From contig ONBX01000002.1 of the NCBI GenBank assembly GCA_900316205.1, positions 26,517 through 90,516 of the forward strand: 64,000 nucleotides of DNA. The letters are read 5' to 3'. Source of the stretch: an uncultured Eubacteriales bacterium. GTDB lineage: Bacteria; Bacillota; Clostridia; Oscillospirales; Oscillospiraceae. How positions within the stretch are numbered: the first letter of the stretch is position 1; every line of letters starts with the position of its first letter. A program made the translations under genes and the position numbers. Of this stretch, positions 52,156 through 60,691 are shown in pieces. The notes under the pieces are model-generated. The model was not told where the DNA came from and did not search any database. It worked only from the letters and a program-made list of their open reading frames with translations.

Positions 52156-53607
52156 TTAATAGGTGGCAATGGCGAGGAAGCCGGCGTAGCTGTCCGGATC
52201 TTCCATCACCGTGATGCGAAGCCGGGTGCCGTTGGCCTCGTAGTTCCAGTAGGTGGAGTGCTCATAGAGGTCCGAGGTGATGACGATGTCATAGGTCCCG
52301 TCGCCGTTGGACCAGGCGCCCTCCAGAACCAGATTGTTCACATCGGTGGCCCAGGTGTTGACCCAGGTACGGTCCATCAGGGCAAGGTTGATGCGCTGCC
52401 ACAGGTCGCTTTCCCGGGAAACGTAGCGGGAGAGTTCCCCGAAATAATAGTCATAGGACTGGCTGCCGAAGTAGCCGTAGTAGGCGGGAGCAAACTCCTG
52501 GGCGAAGCTGAGGAAGCGCTCCTTCAGCTCCTCGTCGCATTCCTCCGCGTATTCCCGGAGCTCGCCCAGCGCGTTATCGGGCAGGACCACAGAATCCGGC
52601 ACGCTCTCGGGCTTCACATAGCCTGCCGGTTTGGGAGCGACCAGCCAGGCGTTGGGAAGATCCCGGGTGCCGCCGGCCTGGTTGGAGGAACGGTTCACGG
52701 CCTCGCCGTTGAGATACATGCAGGTGGAATTGCCGCCGTCCATGTTGGAGGCGTTGATGCAGCCGAATTTGTCCGCCATGAGGTCGATGCAGTCACTGAA
52801 AGTCACACCGATGCTGTAGCCCTGCCGGCCGTCAATGGCCACCAGGACCATAACGCCGTCCTCCCGCTGGCCCACAATGGTTCTGGCGCCAATGCCGGAT
52901 TCCAGGCTCTCGGGGTCCGATTTCACGCCGTCCTGGATCAGAGCGGGACCGAAGCAGACCGCGTCCCGAAGGCCGAGACCCTCGCAGTCCTCATAGGTGT
53001 AGAAGCCGGACCAGAAGTGATCCTCATGATCCAGACCGGCGATGGGGCCGAATTCTTCCTGCTCAAAGTTGACGCCGCGGCTGTAGGTGATGCCCTGAGG
53101 GGGCCAGCCGCGACCGCCGCCGTCCTCGTCCTTGAAGCCGCCGGCGTTGACGCCGGCCAGCGCGCCGTACTGCTCGGCCAGCTTGTCCAGGGTGAGACCC
53201 TGGCCGCCCCAGGGGTTGGGTTCGGGCAGCGCGGTGCCCACAAAGACCTGGGAGGGATCGAGAATGAAGAGCGCGTAGACCGTGGCGCCCTTGTAGTTCA
53301 TCCGGTAGGGAATGATGCCGTCGCCGTCCTCATCCTCCAGAAGTTCCCCGATGATGGGCTCGGGCGTCGGCTCCGGGGTGGGCTCGGGCGTGGGTTCCGG
53401 GGTCGGCTCCGGGGTGGGCTCGGGCGTAGGCTCCGGCGTGGGTTCTGCGGTAGGCTCCGCGGTGGGCTCCGGGGTTGCGACGGCCTCTGCTGTGGCCACG
53501 GCGGGGGCGGGCGTCTCCGGAGGGGGCATGCTGCAGGCCGCGAGGGCCAGGATCAGCCCGGCGCAGAGGAAGAGCGACAGGATACGGGTCAAAGATCTGT
53601 TTGTCAT
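52156..53607 (-). CDS. secreted phosphodiester glycosidase-like (NAGPA/DUF2233) lipoprotein
   Basis: A 483-residue lipoprotein. The signal ends ALAACS with the lipidated Cys. A low-complexity (TPEP/TAEP) linker of about 45 residues follows. The catalytic region from about residue 95 matches the NAGPA family: AGVNAGGFKDEDGGG, WPPQGITYSRGVNF, VLVAIDGRQGYSIGVTF and CINASNMDGGNST. Relatives hydrolyse alpha-N-acetylglucosamine phosphodiesters in mammals and are thought to act on cell-wall sugars in bacteria. The last 150 residues are unrecognised. ATG 53607 follows AGAAGGGA; a good promoter lies 34 bp upstream. Confidence 0.8.
   Translation of the reverse strand: MTNRSLTRILSLFLCAGLILALAACSMPPPETPAPAVATAEAVATPEPTAEPTAEPTPEPTPEPTPEPTPEPTPEPTPEPTPEPIIGELLEDEDGDGIIPYRMNYKGATVYALFILDPSQVFVGTALPEPNPWGGQGLTLDKLAEQYGALAGVNAGGFKDEDGGGRGWPPQGITYSRGVNFEQEEFGPIAGLDHEDHFWSGFYTYEDCEGLGLRDAVCFGPALIQDGVKSDPESLESGIGARTIVGQREDGVMVLVAIDGRQGYSIGVTFSDCIDLMADKFGCINASNMDGGNSTCMYLNGEAVNRSSNQAGGTRDLPNAWLVAPKPAGYVKPESVPDSVVLPDNALGELREYAEECDEELKERFLSFAQEFAPAYYGYFGSQSYDYYFGELSRYVSRESDLWQRINLALMDRTWVNTWATDVNNLVLEGAWSNGDGTYDIVITSDLYEHSTYWNYEANGTRLRITVMEDPDSYAGFLAIATY
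53347..53475 (-). repeat. tandem coding repeat for the TPEP linker
   Basis: About ten near-identical 12-base units encode (TPEP)n and (TAEP)n. Slippage in steps of 12 bases would change linker length in frame. Confidence 0.8.
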
Positions 53608-53640
53608 AAAAACGTCCCTTCTGTAAAGCAAATCAAAGGG

Positions 53641-53669
53641 ATTGTACAATAATGCGTTCCACAAGTCAA
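53641..53669 (-). promoter_or_regulatory. promoter of the glycosidase-like lipoprotein gene
   Basis: On the minus strand TTGACT (53664-53669), a 17-bp spacer and TACAAT (53641-53646). Confidence 0.7.
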
Positions 53670-53725
53670 GGAAAAGAGACAGGGCTTTCGAAAACAATAA
53701 AGAGCCGATTGCAGAAAAGCGCCCT

Positions 53726-53755
53726 TTGTGTTAAACTAAACAATCAGAGTATAAG
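53726..53755 (+). promoter_or_regulatory. candidate promoter of the moaC-lar cluster
   Basis: TTGTGT (53726-53731) and TATAAG (53750-53755), 18-bp spacer, about 31 bp before the moaC start. Confidence 0.4.
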
Positions 53756-53786
53756 GCCCTTTTCGGGCGGGATGGAGCGAGATGCC

Positions 53787-54278
53787 ATGGATTTTACACA
53801 TTTTAACGAGCAGGGCCGGGCGAAAATGGTGAACGTTGGGGAGAAAGCCCCCAGTGTCCGCAGCGCCACGGCGGCGGCAAGGGTCCTGGTGAATCGGGAG
53901 ACCTTCCGGCTGATCCGCAGCGGCGGCATGAAAAAGGGAGACGTGCTCACCGTGGCCCAGGTGGCGGGCGTCATGGGCGCCAAGCGCACCCCGGACCTGA
54001 TCCCCATGTGTCACCCCATCCTCATCGACGGGGTGGACCTGCAGCTGCGTCTGGACGAGGAGCGCTGCAGCGTGGAGATCCAGGCCACTGTCTCCTGTGA
54101 CGGGCGCACCGGCGTGGAGATGGAGGCCCTCACCGCGGTGAGCACCGCGGCCCTCACGGTATACGATATGTGCAAAGCCGTGCAGAAGGACATGGTCATC
54201 ACGGAGATCCGGCTGCTGCGCAAGAGCGGCGGCGTGCATGGGGATTTTGAAAGAAAGGATGAGGCGCAGCATGGATAA
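53787..54278 (+). CDS. moaC: cyclic pyranopterin monophosphate synthase MoaC
   Basis: Converts 3',8-cyclo-GTP to cyclic pyranopterin phosphate in molybdenum cofactor synthesis. 163 residues, the normal length. LIPMCHPILIDGVDL, the catalytic GVEMEALTAVSTAALTVYDM and CKAVQKDMVI are conserved. ATG 53787 (MDFTHFNEQGRAKMV) follows GGAG; an ATG five codons upstream is possible. Its stop overlaps larB by 8 bp. No other molybdenum cofactor gene is nearby, so its link with the nickel-cofactor genes is unusual. Confidence 0.92.
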   Translation: MDFTHFNEQGRAKMVNVGEKAPSVRSATAAARVLVNRETFRLIRSGGMKKGDVLTVAQVAGVMGAKRTPDLIPMCHPILIDGVDLQLRLDEERCSVEIQATVSCDGRTGVEMEALTAVSTAALTVYDMCKAVQKDMVITEIRLLRKSGGVHGDFERKDEAQHG

Positions 54279-55023
54279 ACAGGAGATCACCGCTCTGCTG
54301 GAGCGCGTGGCCGCCGGGAAGACCCCGGTGGAGGAGGCGGTGCTGCAGCTGAAGACCGCTCCCATCCGGGAGATCGGCGCATACGCCAAGGTGGATCTGC
54401 ACCGGGGCCTGCGCCAGGGCGTGCCGGAGGTGATCTACGGCGCCGGCAAGACCCCGGAGCACATCCTGGGCATTGCCAAAGCCATGCGGGAGAGCGGCCA
54501 GGAGACCGTGCTGGTGACCCGCATGACCGCCGAGGCGGCGGCGCTTGTGGGCGCGGAGCTGCCCCTACACTACGACCCCCAGTCCAAAACCGGGGTGATC
54601 GGGAAGCTGCCGGAGCCCACGGGCAAGGGCACCGTGGTGGTGGCCACCGGCGGTACCAGCGATATCCCCGTGGCGGAGGAGGCCGCCGTCACCGCCGAGG
54701 CCCTGGGCAACCGGGTGGTGCGGCTCTATGACGTGGGCGTCTCCGGCATCCACAGGCTGCTGAGCCATCTGGAGGAGATCATGAGCGCCCGGGTCATCGT
54801 GGCGGTGGCCGGCATGGAGGGGGCGCTCCCCTCGGTGATCGGCGGCCTTGCAGACTGCCCGGTGATCGCCGTGCCCACCAGCGTGGGCTACGGTGCCTCC
54901 CTGGGCGGGATCGCCGCGCTCTTGAGCATGCTGAACTCCTGTGCCAGCGGCGTCTCGGTGGTGAACATCGATAATGGCTTCGGCGCGGGCTATATGGCCA
55001 GCATGATCAACCATCTGGATTGA
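54271..55023 (+). CDS. larB: nickel-pincer cofactor biosynthesis protein LarB
   Basis: LarB carboxylates and hydrolyses nicotinic acid adenine dinucleotide to pyridinium-3,5-biscarboxylic acid mononucleotide, the first step toward the nickel-pincer cofactor. The 250-residue protein has a PurE-like C-terminal half with [19 protein letters not shown] and [20 protein letters not shown]. It overlaps moaC by 8 bp with a GGATGAGG site. A repeat of 66 bp separates it from larE. larA, which would use the cofactor as lactate racemase or another epimerase, is not in the window. Confidence 0.92.
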   Translation: MDKQEITALLERVAAGKTPVEEAVLQLKTAPIREIGAYAKVDLHRGLRQGVPEVIYGAGKTPEHILGIAKAMRESGQETVLVTRMTAEAAALVGAELPLHYDPQSKTGVIGKLPEPTGKGTVVVATGGTSDIPVAEEAAVTAEALGNRVVRLYDVGVSGIHRLLSHLEEIMSARVIVAVAGMEGALPSVIGGLADCPVIAVPTSVGYGASLGGIAALLSMLNSCASGVSVVNIDNGFGAGYMASMINHLD

Positions 55024-55031
55024 GAAATTCT

Positions 55032-55097
55032 GTAGGGGCGACCTGTGGTCGCCTGAAAGAAGACACGCAAATGGAGGCGGCCAAAGGCCGCCCCTAC
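55032..55097. repeat. 66-bp element with GTAGGGGCG termini between larB and larE
   Basis: It is bounded by GTAGGGGCG (55032-55040) and its complement CGCCCCTAC (55089-55097). Each end also forms a small hairpin: GGCGACC-TGT-GGTCGCC and GGCGGCC-AAA-GGCCGCC. It is a short non-coding palindromic element sitting inside the operon. Confidence 0.65.
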
Positions 55098-55135
55098 GAC
55101 CCAAACGGGGCCTCTGCTTTATCTGGAGGATGTCA

Positions 55136-55891
55136 ATGACCTTACAAGAGTTCTTTTCTGCCCATCCCAAGGCGGCACTGGCCTTTTCCGGGGGCGTGGA
55201 CTCGGCCTACCTGCTCTATGCGGGACTGCAGGCCGGGGCCGACATACGACCCTATTATGGGAAAAGCCAGTTTCAGCCCCAGTTTGAATATGAGGACGCC
55301 ATGCGCCTTTGCCGGGAACTGGGGGCGGAGCCCCGGGTGCTGCGGCTGGACGCGCTGTGCTCGCCGGATGTGGCGCGCAACGGGCCAGACCGCTGCTACC
55401 ACTGCAAGATCAATATGATGTCAACCATTCTGGCCGCCGCGGCAGAGGATGGCTATACGCTTCTGCTGGACGGGACCAACGCCTCCGACGACGCGGGGGA
55501 CCGGCCCGGTATGCGGGCGCTGCGGGAGCTGGAGATCCTCTCGCCTCTGCGGCTCTGCGGGCTGACGAAGCCCGAGATCCGGCGGCTCAGCCGGGAGGCG
55601 GGGCTCTTTACCTGGGATAAGCCTGCCTACGCATGCCTCGCCACTCGGGTGAAGACCGGAGAGCCTATTACAAATGAGCGGCTTGCGGCCATCGAGGAGA
55701 GCGAGGACTATCTCTTTTCCAAAGGCTTCACGGACTTCCGGGTGCGCACGGCGGGGAAGACCGCACTGCTGCAGTTTCCGGCGGAGCAGTTGGAGCGGGC
55801 GCGGCAGGAAGAGAAGGAGATCGCCGGAAGGCTGGGCTCCTTCTTTGAAACCATATCCATCGACCCGAAGGGGAGGACAAAGGGCTTATGA
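55136..55891 (+). CDS. larE: sulfur transferase LarE
   Basis: ATP-dependent enzyme that adds sulfur to the carboxylates of the LarB product after adenylylation, releasing pyrophosphate. 251 residues. The PP-loop is SGGVDS at 18-23, and DRCYHCK lies near 86. Cys167 in KPAYACLATR matches the Cys that is sacrificed as sulfur donor in lactobacillar LarE. ATG 55136 is six bases after GGAGG; an ATG at 55130 is too close. The stop overlaps larC as ATGA. Confidence 0.92.
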   Translation: MTLQEFFSAHPKAALAFSGGVDSAYLLYAGLQAGADIRPYYGKSQFQPQFEYEDAMRLCRELGAEPRVLRLDALCSPDVARNGPDRCYHCKINMMSTILAAAAEDGYTLLLDGTNASDDAGDRPGMRALRELEILSPLRLCGLTKPEIRRLSREAGLFTWDKPAYACLATRVKTGEPITNERLAAIEESEDYLFSKGFTDFRVRTAGKTALLQFPAEQLERARQEEKEIAGRLGSFFETISIDPKGRTKGL

Positions 55892-57066
55892 AAACACTGT
55901 ATCTGGAATGCAGCATGGGCGCGGCCGGCGATATGCTGGCGGCGGCGCTGCTGGAGCTCCACCCGGAGCCGACGGCCTTTCTGGAAAAACTGAACGCCGC
56001 CCTGCCCGAAGGCGTCACCGTCCGGGCGGAACAGGATGAGAAGCGAGGCATCCGCGGCACCCATATCCACGTGGACATCCACGGGGAGGAAGAGGGCAGC
56101 GAGGGGGAGCATCACCACCATCATCCCCACACCTCGGTGAGCGAGATCCTGGTGCGGATCGAAGGGCTGGAAATCCCGGATCAGGTGAAGGAGGATGTGC
56201 TTTCTGTCTATCGGCGGATCGCGGTGGCGGAGAGCGAAGTACACGGAAAACCGGTGGAGAACATCCATCTGCACGAGGTGGGCTCCCTGGACGCCCTGGC
56301 GGATGTGCTGGCGGTATGCTGGCTGCTGTATGAGCTGCAGCCGGAAAAGATCGTCTGTTCACCCATCGCGGTGGGAAGCGGAACCGTAAAGTGCGCCCAC
56401 GGCATCCTGCCGGTGCCGGCGCCCGCCACCGAGCGGCTCCTGCGGGGCCTGCCCATCTGGGCGGGAAATGAAAAAGGAGAGCTCTGCACGCCCACCGGGG
56501 CGGCGCTGCTGGGCCATTTCGCGCAGGCATTTGGTCCCATGCCCGCCATGGTCCCGGAAAAGTGCGGGATCGGTACGGGCCACAAGGACTTTGTCACGGC
56601 AAACGTCCTGCGGGCCTTCTGGGACGAGAGCGAAGGGGAGCGGGAAGCCATCCTGGAGCTCAAATGCAACTTGGACGACAGCACCGGGGAGGAGCTGGGC
56701 TTTGCCATGGAGCGGCTGTTCGAGGCCGGCGCCCTGGACGTCTTTACTACGCCCATCGGCATGAAAAAAGGCCGACCGGCAGTTATGGTAACTGTTTTAT
56801 GTAAACCAGAGAAGAGAGACGAGCTGATCCGCTGCCTGTTCCGCCACACTACGACCCTGGGCGTGCGGGAGAGCGCCTGCCTGCGCTCTGCGCTGCGGCG
56901 GGGCTTTTACACGGTGCAGACCGAGGCGGGGCCGGTGCGCTTCAAGACGGCCGAGGGCTTTGGGGTCAGCCGGGAGAAGCCGGAGTTTGAAGACCTGGCC
57001 AGGATCGCCCGGGAGCAGGGCCTTAGCCTGCGGGAGGCGGCTGCCCTGGCGGAGATGGAGCAATGA
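55888..57066 (+). CDS. larC: nickel insertase LarC (single uninterrupted frame)
   Basis: CTP-dependent cyclometallase that inserts nickel into the pincer ligand. 392 residues: ECSMGAAGDMLAAALLEL at the start, a His-rich stretch GEHHHHHPHTS near residue 75 that suits nickel binding, NIHLHEVGSLDALADVLAV, and a C-terminal CTP domain with LKCNLDDSTGEELGFAME. In Lactobacillus plantarum LarC is made by frameshifting between larC1 and larC2; here the frame is continuous. Both ends overlap neighbours by 4 bp. Confidence 0.93.
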   Translation: MKTLYLECSMGAAGDMLAAALLELHPEPTAFLEKLNAALPEGVTVRAEQDEKRGIRGTHIHVDIHGEEEGSEGEHHHHHPHTSVSEILVRIEGLEIPDQVKEDVLSVYRRIAVAESEVHGKPVENIHLHEVGSLDALADVLAVCWLLYELQPEKIVCSPIAVGSGTVKCAHGILPVPAPATERLLRGLPIWAGNEKGELCTPTGAALLGHFAQAFGPMPAMVPEKCGIGTGHKDFVTANVLRAFWDESEGEREAILELKCNLDDSTGEELGFAMERLFEAGALDVFTTPIGMKKGRPAVMVTVLCKPEKRDELIRCLFRHTTTLGVRESACLRSALRRGFYTVQTEAGPVRFKTAEGFGVSREKPEFEDLARIAREQGLSLREAAALAEMEQ

Positions 57067-57584
57067 AAATCGCGATCCTGGGCTTTTCCGGCTCCGGCAA
57101 GTCCACCCTGGCCCAGACCCTGGGCGAGATCACCGGGGCGCCGGTGCTGCACCTGGATACCGTCCAGTTCCTGCCCAACTGGGAGGCCCGGGACATGACA
57201 GAGAAGCAGCAGATGGTGGAGGATTTCCTGGACAGTCACTTCAGCTGGGTCATTGACGGCAATTATCGGAAGCTTTCCTATGAAAGGCGCCTGGAGGAGG
57301 CGGATCAGATCTGGATCCTGCTCTTTTCCCGGGCGACTCGCCTGTGGCGGGTCTGCCGCCGCTACCGGCAGTATCGGGGAAAGACACGTCCGGACATGGC
57401 GGAGGGCTGCGGCGAAAAGCTGGACGGAGAATTTATCCGCTGGGTGCTGTGGAAGGGCTGTACGCCGGAGATCGACCAGCGGATGCGGGATGTTGTGCGG
57501 CAGTATCCGGAGAAGAGCCATCTGCTGGAAAACCAGCACCAGGTCAATACGGCCCTGCGGCTCTTTCGGGAGGGACGGCTGTGA
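57063..57584 (+). CDS. P-loop nucleotide kinase-like protein
   Basis: A 173-residue adenylate-kinase-like or topology-modulation-type protein. Walker A GFSGSGKST (7-15), a lid-like segment LHLDTVQFLPNWEARDM and WVIDGNYRKLSYERRLEEAD, with Arg-rich helices after it. It overlaps larC by 4 bp and the next gene by 4 bp, so it is made with the nickel-cofactor enzymes. The substrate is unknown; a nucleotide or cofactor intermediate is possible. Confidence 0.8.
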   Translation: MKIAILGFSGSGKSTLAQTLGEITGAPVLHLDTVQFLPNWEARDMTEKQQMVEDFLDSHFSWVIDGNYRKLSYERRLEEADQIWILLFSRATRLWRVCRRYRQYRGKTRPDMAEGCGEKLDGEFIRWVLWKGCTPEIDQRMRDVVRQYPEKSHLLENQHQVNTALRLFREGRL

Positions 57585-57934
57585 TCGGGCAAATCGTCAC
57601 CGTCCTTGTGGACCGGCCTCTGGGGAGCTGCCACCCGGAATACCCGGACCTGGTTTATCCGGTGAATTACGGCTTTATCCCCGGAATCCTCGCCGGAGAC
57701 GGGGAGGAGCAGGACGCCTATATCCTGGGCGTGGAGGAACCGGTGATTCGCTCTACCGGCCGGGTTATTGCGGTGATCCATCGCCTGGATGATGTTGAAG
57801 ACAAGTGGGTCGTGGCCCCGGACGGACGATCCTTTACAAAAGAGGAGATCGCGGAGGCGACTTCGTTTCAGGAGCGGTTTTTCCACAGCCGGATCGAGAC
57901 AGTAAGGGCTACGCCAGATGGCAGATACCTATAG
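57581..57934 (+). CDS. inorganic pyrophosphatase-like protein
   Basis: A 117-residue protein resembling the soluble family I pyrophosphatase: VTVLVDRPLGSCHPEYPDLV then YPVNYGFIPGILAGDGEEQDAYILGV. The acidic DGEEQDAY loop corresponds to the metal-binding DGDPxD region, and the order of strands matches. It is shorter than bacterial enzymes (about 170 residues), so some catalytic residues may be missing. It starts with GTG at 57581 after GGGAGGGA and overlaps the kinase stop by 4 bp. LarE and LarC both release pyrophosphate or CMP products, which fits its place at the cluster's end. Confidence 0.72.
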   Translation: MIGQIVTVLVDRPLGSCHPEYPDLVYPVNYGFIPGILAGDGEEQDAYILGVEEPVIRSTGRVIAVIHRLDDVEDKWVVAPDGRSFTKEEIAEATSFQERFFHSRIETVRATPDGRYL

Positions 57935-58011
57935 GAATTCTTTAAGGAAAATGCGGCGTGCTTCTTCCCCGCGAATCTGGTGAATGCTATCTCGTTTTAT
58001 TCGGATCTCTT

Positions 58012-58174
58012 AAGTAAACGCTGATCAAATCGCCTACGGCGCCTCCCGGACAATTTGTGCCCTGATTTCGTCACTTTTTCTTGAAATACACAAAGTATTC
58101 CTACGAAAAAGTGCCTTCATCAGAACTCAAATTCTCTCGGGATTCGCTCTTGCCGATTTAATCATCGTTTACTT
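58012..58174. mobile_element. MITE-like long palindrome, 163 bp
   Basis: The terminal inverted repeats are 21 bp with 19 matches: AAGTAAACGCTGATCAAATCG (58012-58032) and the complement of AAGTAAACGATGATTAAATC plus G (58154-58174). The inside pairs too: TCCCGG...AATTTG...CTGAT with its complement, and CACTTTTTC with GAAAAAGTG. The entire element folds as one long hairpin. It has no coding capacity and no clear target duplication. Confidence 0.7.
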
Positions 58175-58362
58175 GGCTTCATAAAACCAATGATGGCGTA
58201 CAACAAGCGGCGGGGAATTGTTCTCCGCCGCTTGTATGCGTTTCACGCATCTGCTAAAATGAAGGTGTGGAAAAAAGGACAGAGCACCGATAAGCGCTCA
58301 TGATCCATCAGACCTGAGGAGAATTACCCAGTCGCGGATCAACACAAAAGAGGGTTGGAACG
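58175..58362. other. gap between the MITE-like element and the 748-residue protein gene
   Basis: No gene seen. A 15-bp stem ACAAGCGGCGGGGAA/TTCTCCGCCGCTTGT (58203-58235, one wobble) is followed by ATGCG-TTTCA-CGCAT. The start region of the next gene has no strong ribosome site. Confidence 0.4.
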
Positions 58363-60609
58363 ATGCAGGATAAAAAAGCATTGGCGATACTGAAAAAGTA
58401 CTATCTCCCATATCGCACGGAAGAAAAGCCCTCTGCAAGAGATCTGGAAGCGGGCGTACAGACAGGTGTGATCGCAGCCTGCTCTGAGATCACACACGGG
58501 GAAATGGTATCCGAGATCAAAAGACTGTCGAAACGGCTTCCTCTTGAGAATGCGGCAAAAGGCTTCCTGTACAGCCTTTCCAGCGGGGATACCAGGTATC
58601 GTACAGCCCTTTCAAGCCTTGTTTGGGCGAGATCGCTGCCGGAACATACTTCAGACAAAACAGAACGTGAATATGGTCGCTGTGTGGTTTGCGGCTGTAC
58701 GCACGGACTTGACGGCAAGGAAAACGTGGATTGGAACGAATTTGGCGTTTTTCGCTTCCTGCCGCCTACACAGTATGGGAAATGCCCGGACTTTACCTGC
58801 GCTGAATATGTGCTGAATGATCTGTGGGCATTTGAAAAACTGCCTGCCGTCGAACCTTGTGAGGAAGACTACCGGATCTTGAACGCGGTATTTGCCGCGG
58901 CAGGCCGAATGAAACCCCACAATATGGATACGGCCCTGGTTTCGGAGATTCGACGAATGAACCTGATCCGGGAAACAGGCAATGCGATCCACTGCCTTTT
59001 GGCAGTGCTGTCCATTTGCGGTGTTCTGGAAGGCTCCGAGCGCGAAGGCTTCCTGCACGGATTTACAAACAGCGGCAGCATAGGCCGATATCGTGATGGG
59101 CTTTCCTTCTATCCCTTGTTCTTCTGGCGCGGCAGGGACGGCATAAACTATGATGCGGTAAACGAGCTTTTTGGAAGCTTCAGCGGAGATCGGCTTTCTC
59201 CGGAAAAAGCCCTTATCCCCGAAGCGAAAGAGGAGCATAACAGAGCCAGAAAGGCGGATTCCAAAGCCGCCCATTTTTATACGGACGGCGTGTATTCTGT
59301 GAATCTGACGAATGAAGAACGGCGTTTTCTTGCACTGAATGATCTGGATCCGGCATGGGAAACGGTTTCTTTGTTCAGCGTCACATATTCTCTGAAAAAA
59401 CGCACGGTACTGTTCTACGAAGGCAGCACCATCGTCAAGGTGATCCAGGAAGAGCAATCCGCGGAGGATGAGGGCGCTGTCACGTGGAAACGCTACAGCG
59501 AATATGATACTTGTCTTGCCACAGAAGAACGAAAGCTCCTTATGCCCTTGACTTCGCGCGGACGTGCTAAACCGATCACCGCCGCTGCAGTTCTGGCCGT
59601 GGAGCCTTTCGGGTGTAAAGTGGATATCTGCCTGCAGGAAAACAAGACTACGATGTGGGCAGGGAACCTCCGCAACCGTCAGGAGATCGCGATCGGAGAA
59701 GAAAACAGAATCAAAAAGATCGTATCGGATGCTGACTTTCATGCGTTCATGGACTATTATTGTTCCACTTGCCCAGAGGATTATTTCGACCGCATTGCCC
59801 AGATCAGAGAGATGGAGCATCAGACGGTTCGGTTCAGGGTGGGAGATGTTTTCCGCTGCCAGATGGACAGGATCCATTATACTTATGGCATCATCATAGG
59901 AAAAACCCGTGAATTGGAAAAATGGAAAGAGCTGCCTGTCGTGCATTCGTTCAGAAATCTGATGGCGCAGCCGATCCTTGTGAGAATGTATGATTTTGTT
60001 GCGTCCAATGGGGATGTGACGGTCGAGCAGCTGATGAAAATGCCCCTTCGCCCCCCGGTGGTCTGCTCGGATGAAGACATCTTTTGGGGCACGCATAAGA
60101 TCATCGCGCACAAAGACCTGGAACCGGATGACGTGCAATTCCCGCTGCATCTTGCGCGGCAGGGCAGAAACCGGGACGCGTCTCACCCCTTTGAAGCTGA
60201 GATGCTTACGGCTCTCTCTTCCACACTTCTGCCGGAAGAGCAAAGAAAAAGGGGAGATTCACCAAGGTCAATTTGGGTGGAATGGGGATTTGCCTCGGCT
60301 GAAATCCCGTGGGAAAGCGTACCGGAGGATCTGAAAGATCTCCTGAACAATGGCAAATACTACAACAGCGGGGTCCAAATAGGAATCAGCGGAGAGTATT
60401 GCGGCAAAACACTTGCGGAGATCCTGCAGGAAACGCCCCGCAACACCATACAGTACGATCTGCTGCTGCCCGAAAACCGGGATCGGTTCAAGCTGGTCAT
60501 GCATGTGCTCGGCCTGCCGGACGATTGCTCATACGATGAATTTGCTATGAAATACGGCGGGTTGACACGGCAGAAGTATATCGAACTCACAAAGCTGCGA
60601 GGCAAATGA
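58363..60609 (+). CDS. large hypothetical protein with an Imm26-like C-terminal region
   Basis: A 748-residue cytoplasmic protein. Residues about 107-147 carry a possible zinc site (CVVCGCTHG and CPDFTC). The middle is unrecognised. Residues about 487-600 (FRVGDVFRCQMDRIHYTYG, then PILVRMYDFVAS) resemble Imm26-type immunity domains. No signal peptide or membrane segment is present. Codon use is less GC-rich than in neighbours, and the gene lies between a MITE-like palindrome and a 206-bp inverted-repeat element, which suggests transfer. No toxin gene is visible beside it. The Imm26 match is by eye only. Confidence 0.65.
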   Translation: MQDKKALAILKKYYLPYRTEEKPSARDLEAGVQTGVIAACSEITHGEMVSEIKRLSKRLPLENAAKGFLYSLSSGDTRYRTALSSLVWARSLPEHTSDKTEREYGRCVVCGCTHGLDGKENVDWNEFGVFRFLPPTQYGKCPDFTCAEYVLNDLWAFEKLPAVEPCEEDYRILNAVFAAAGRMKPHNMDTALVSEIRRMNLIRETGNAIHCLLAVLSICGVLEGSEREGFLHGFTNSGSIGRYRDGLSFYPLFFWRGRDGINYDAVNELFGSFSGDRLSPEKALIPEAKEEHNRARKADSKAAHFYTDGVYSVNLTNEERRFLALNDLDPAWETVSLFSVTYSLKKRTVLFYEGSTIVKVIQEEQSAEDEGAVTWKRYSEYDTCLATEERKLLMPLTSRGRAKPITAAAVLAVEPFGCKVDICLQENKTTMWAGNLRNRQEIAIGEENRIKKIVSDADFHAFMDYYCSTCPEDYFDRIAQIREMEHQTVRFRVGDVFRCQMDRIHYTYGIIIGKTRELEKWKELPVVHSFRNLMAQPILVRMYDFVASNGDVTVEQLMKMPLRPPVVCSDEDIFWGTHKIIAHKDLEPDDVQFPLHLARQGRNRDASHPFEAEMLTALSSTLLPEEQRKRGDSPRSIWVEWGFASAEIPWESVPEDLKDLLNNGKYYNSGVQIGISGEYCGKTLAEILQETPRNTIQYDLLLPENRDRFKLVMHVLGLPDDCSYDEFAMKYGGLTRQKYIELTKLRGK

Positions 60610-60691
60610 AAGAGGGCTGCGCTTCTTGGATGGCTCATCCGGAAGGGCTGACTTGGATCGGTTCCTACCTACGAGGAAATGCCTGAAACAT

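Noticed and set aside
53652-53786. 45 extra N-terminal codons on moaC
   Set aside because: They cover the promoter region and lack a ribosome site; MoaC has normal length from 53787.
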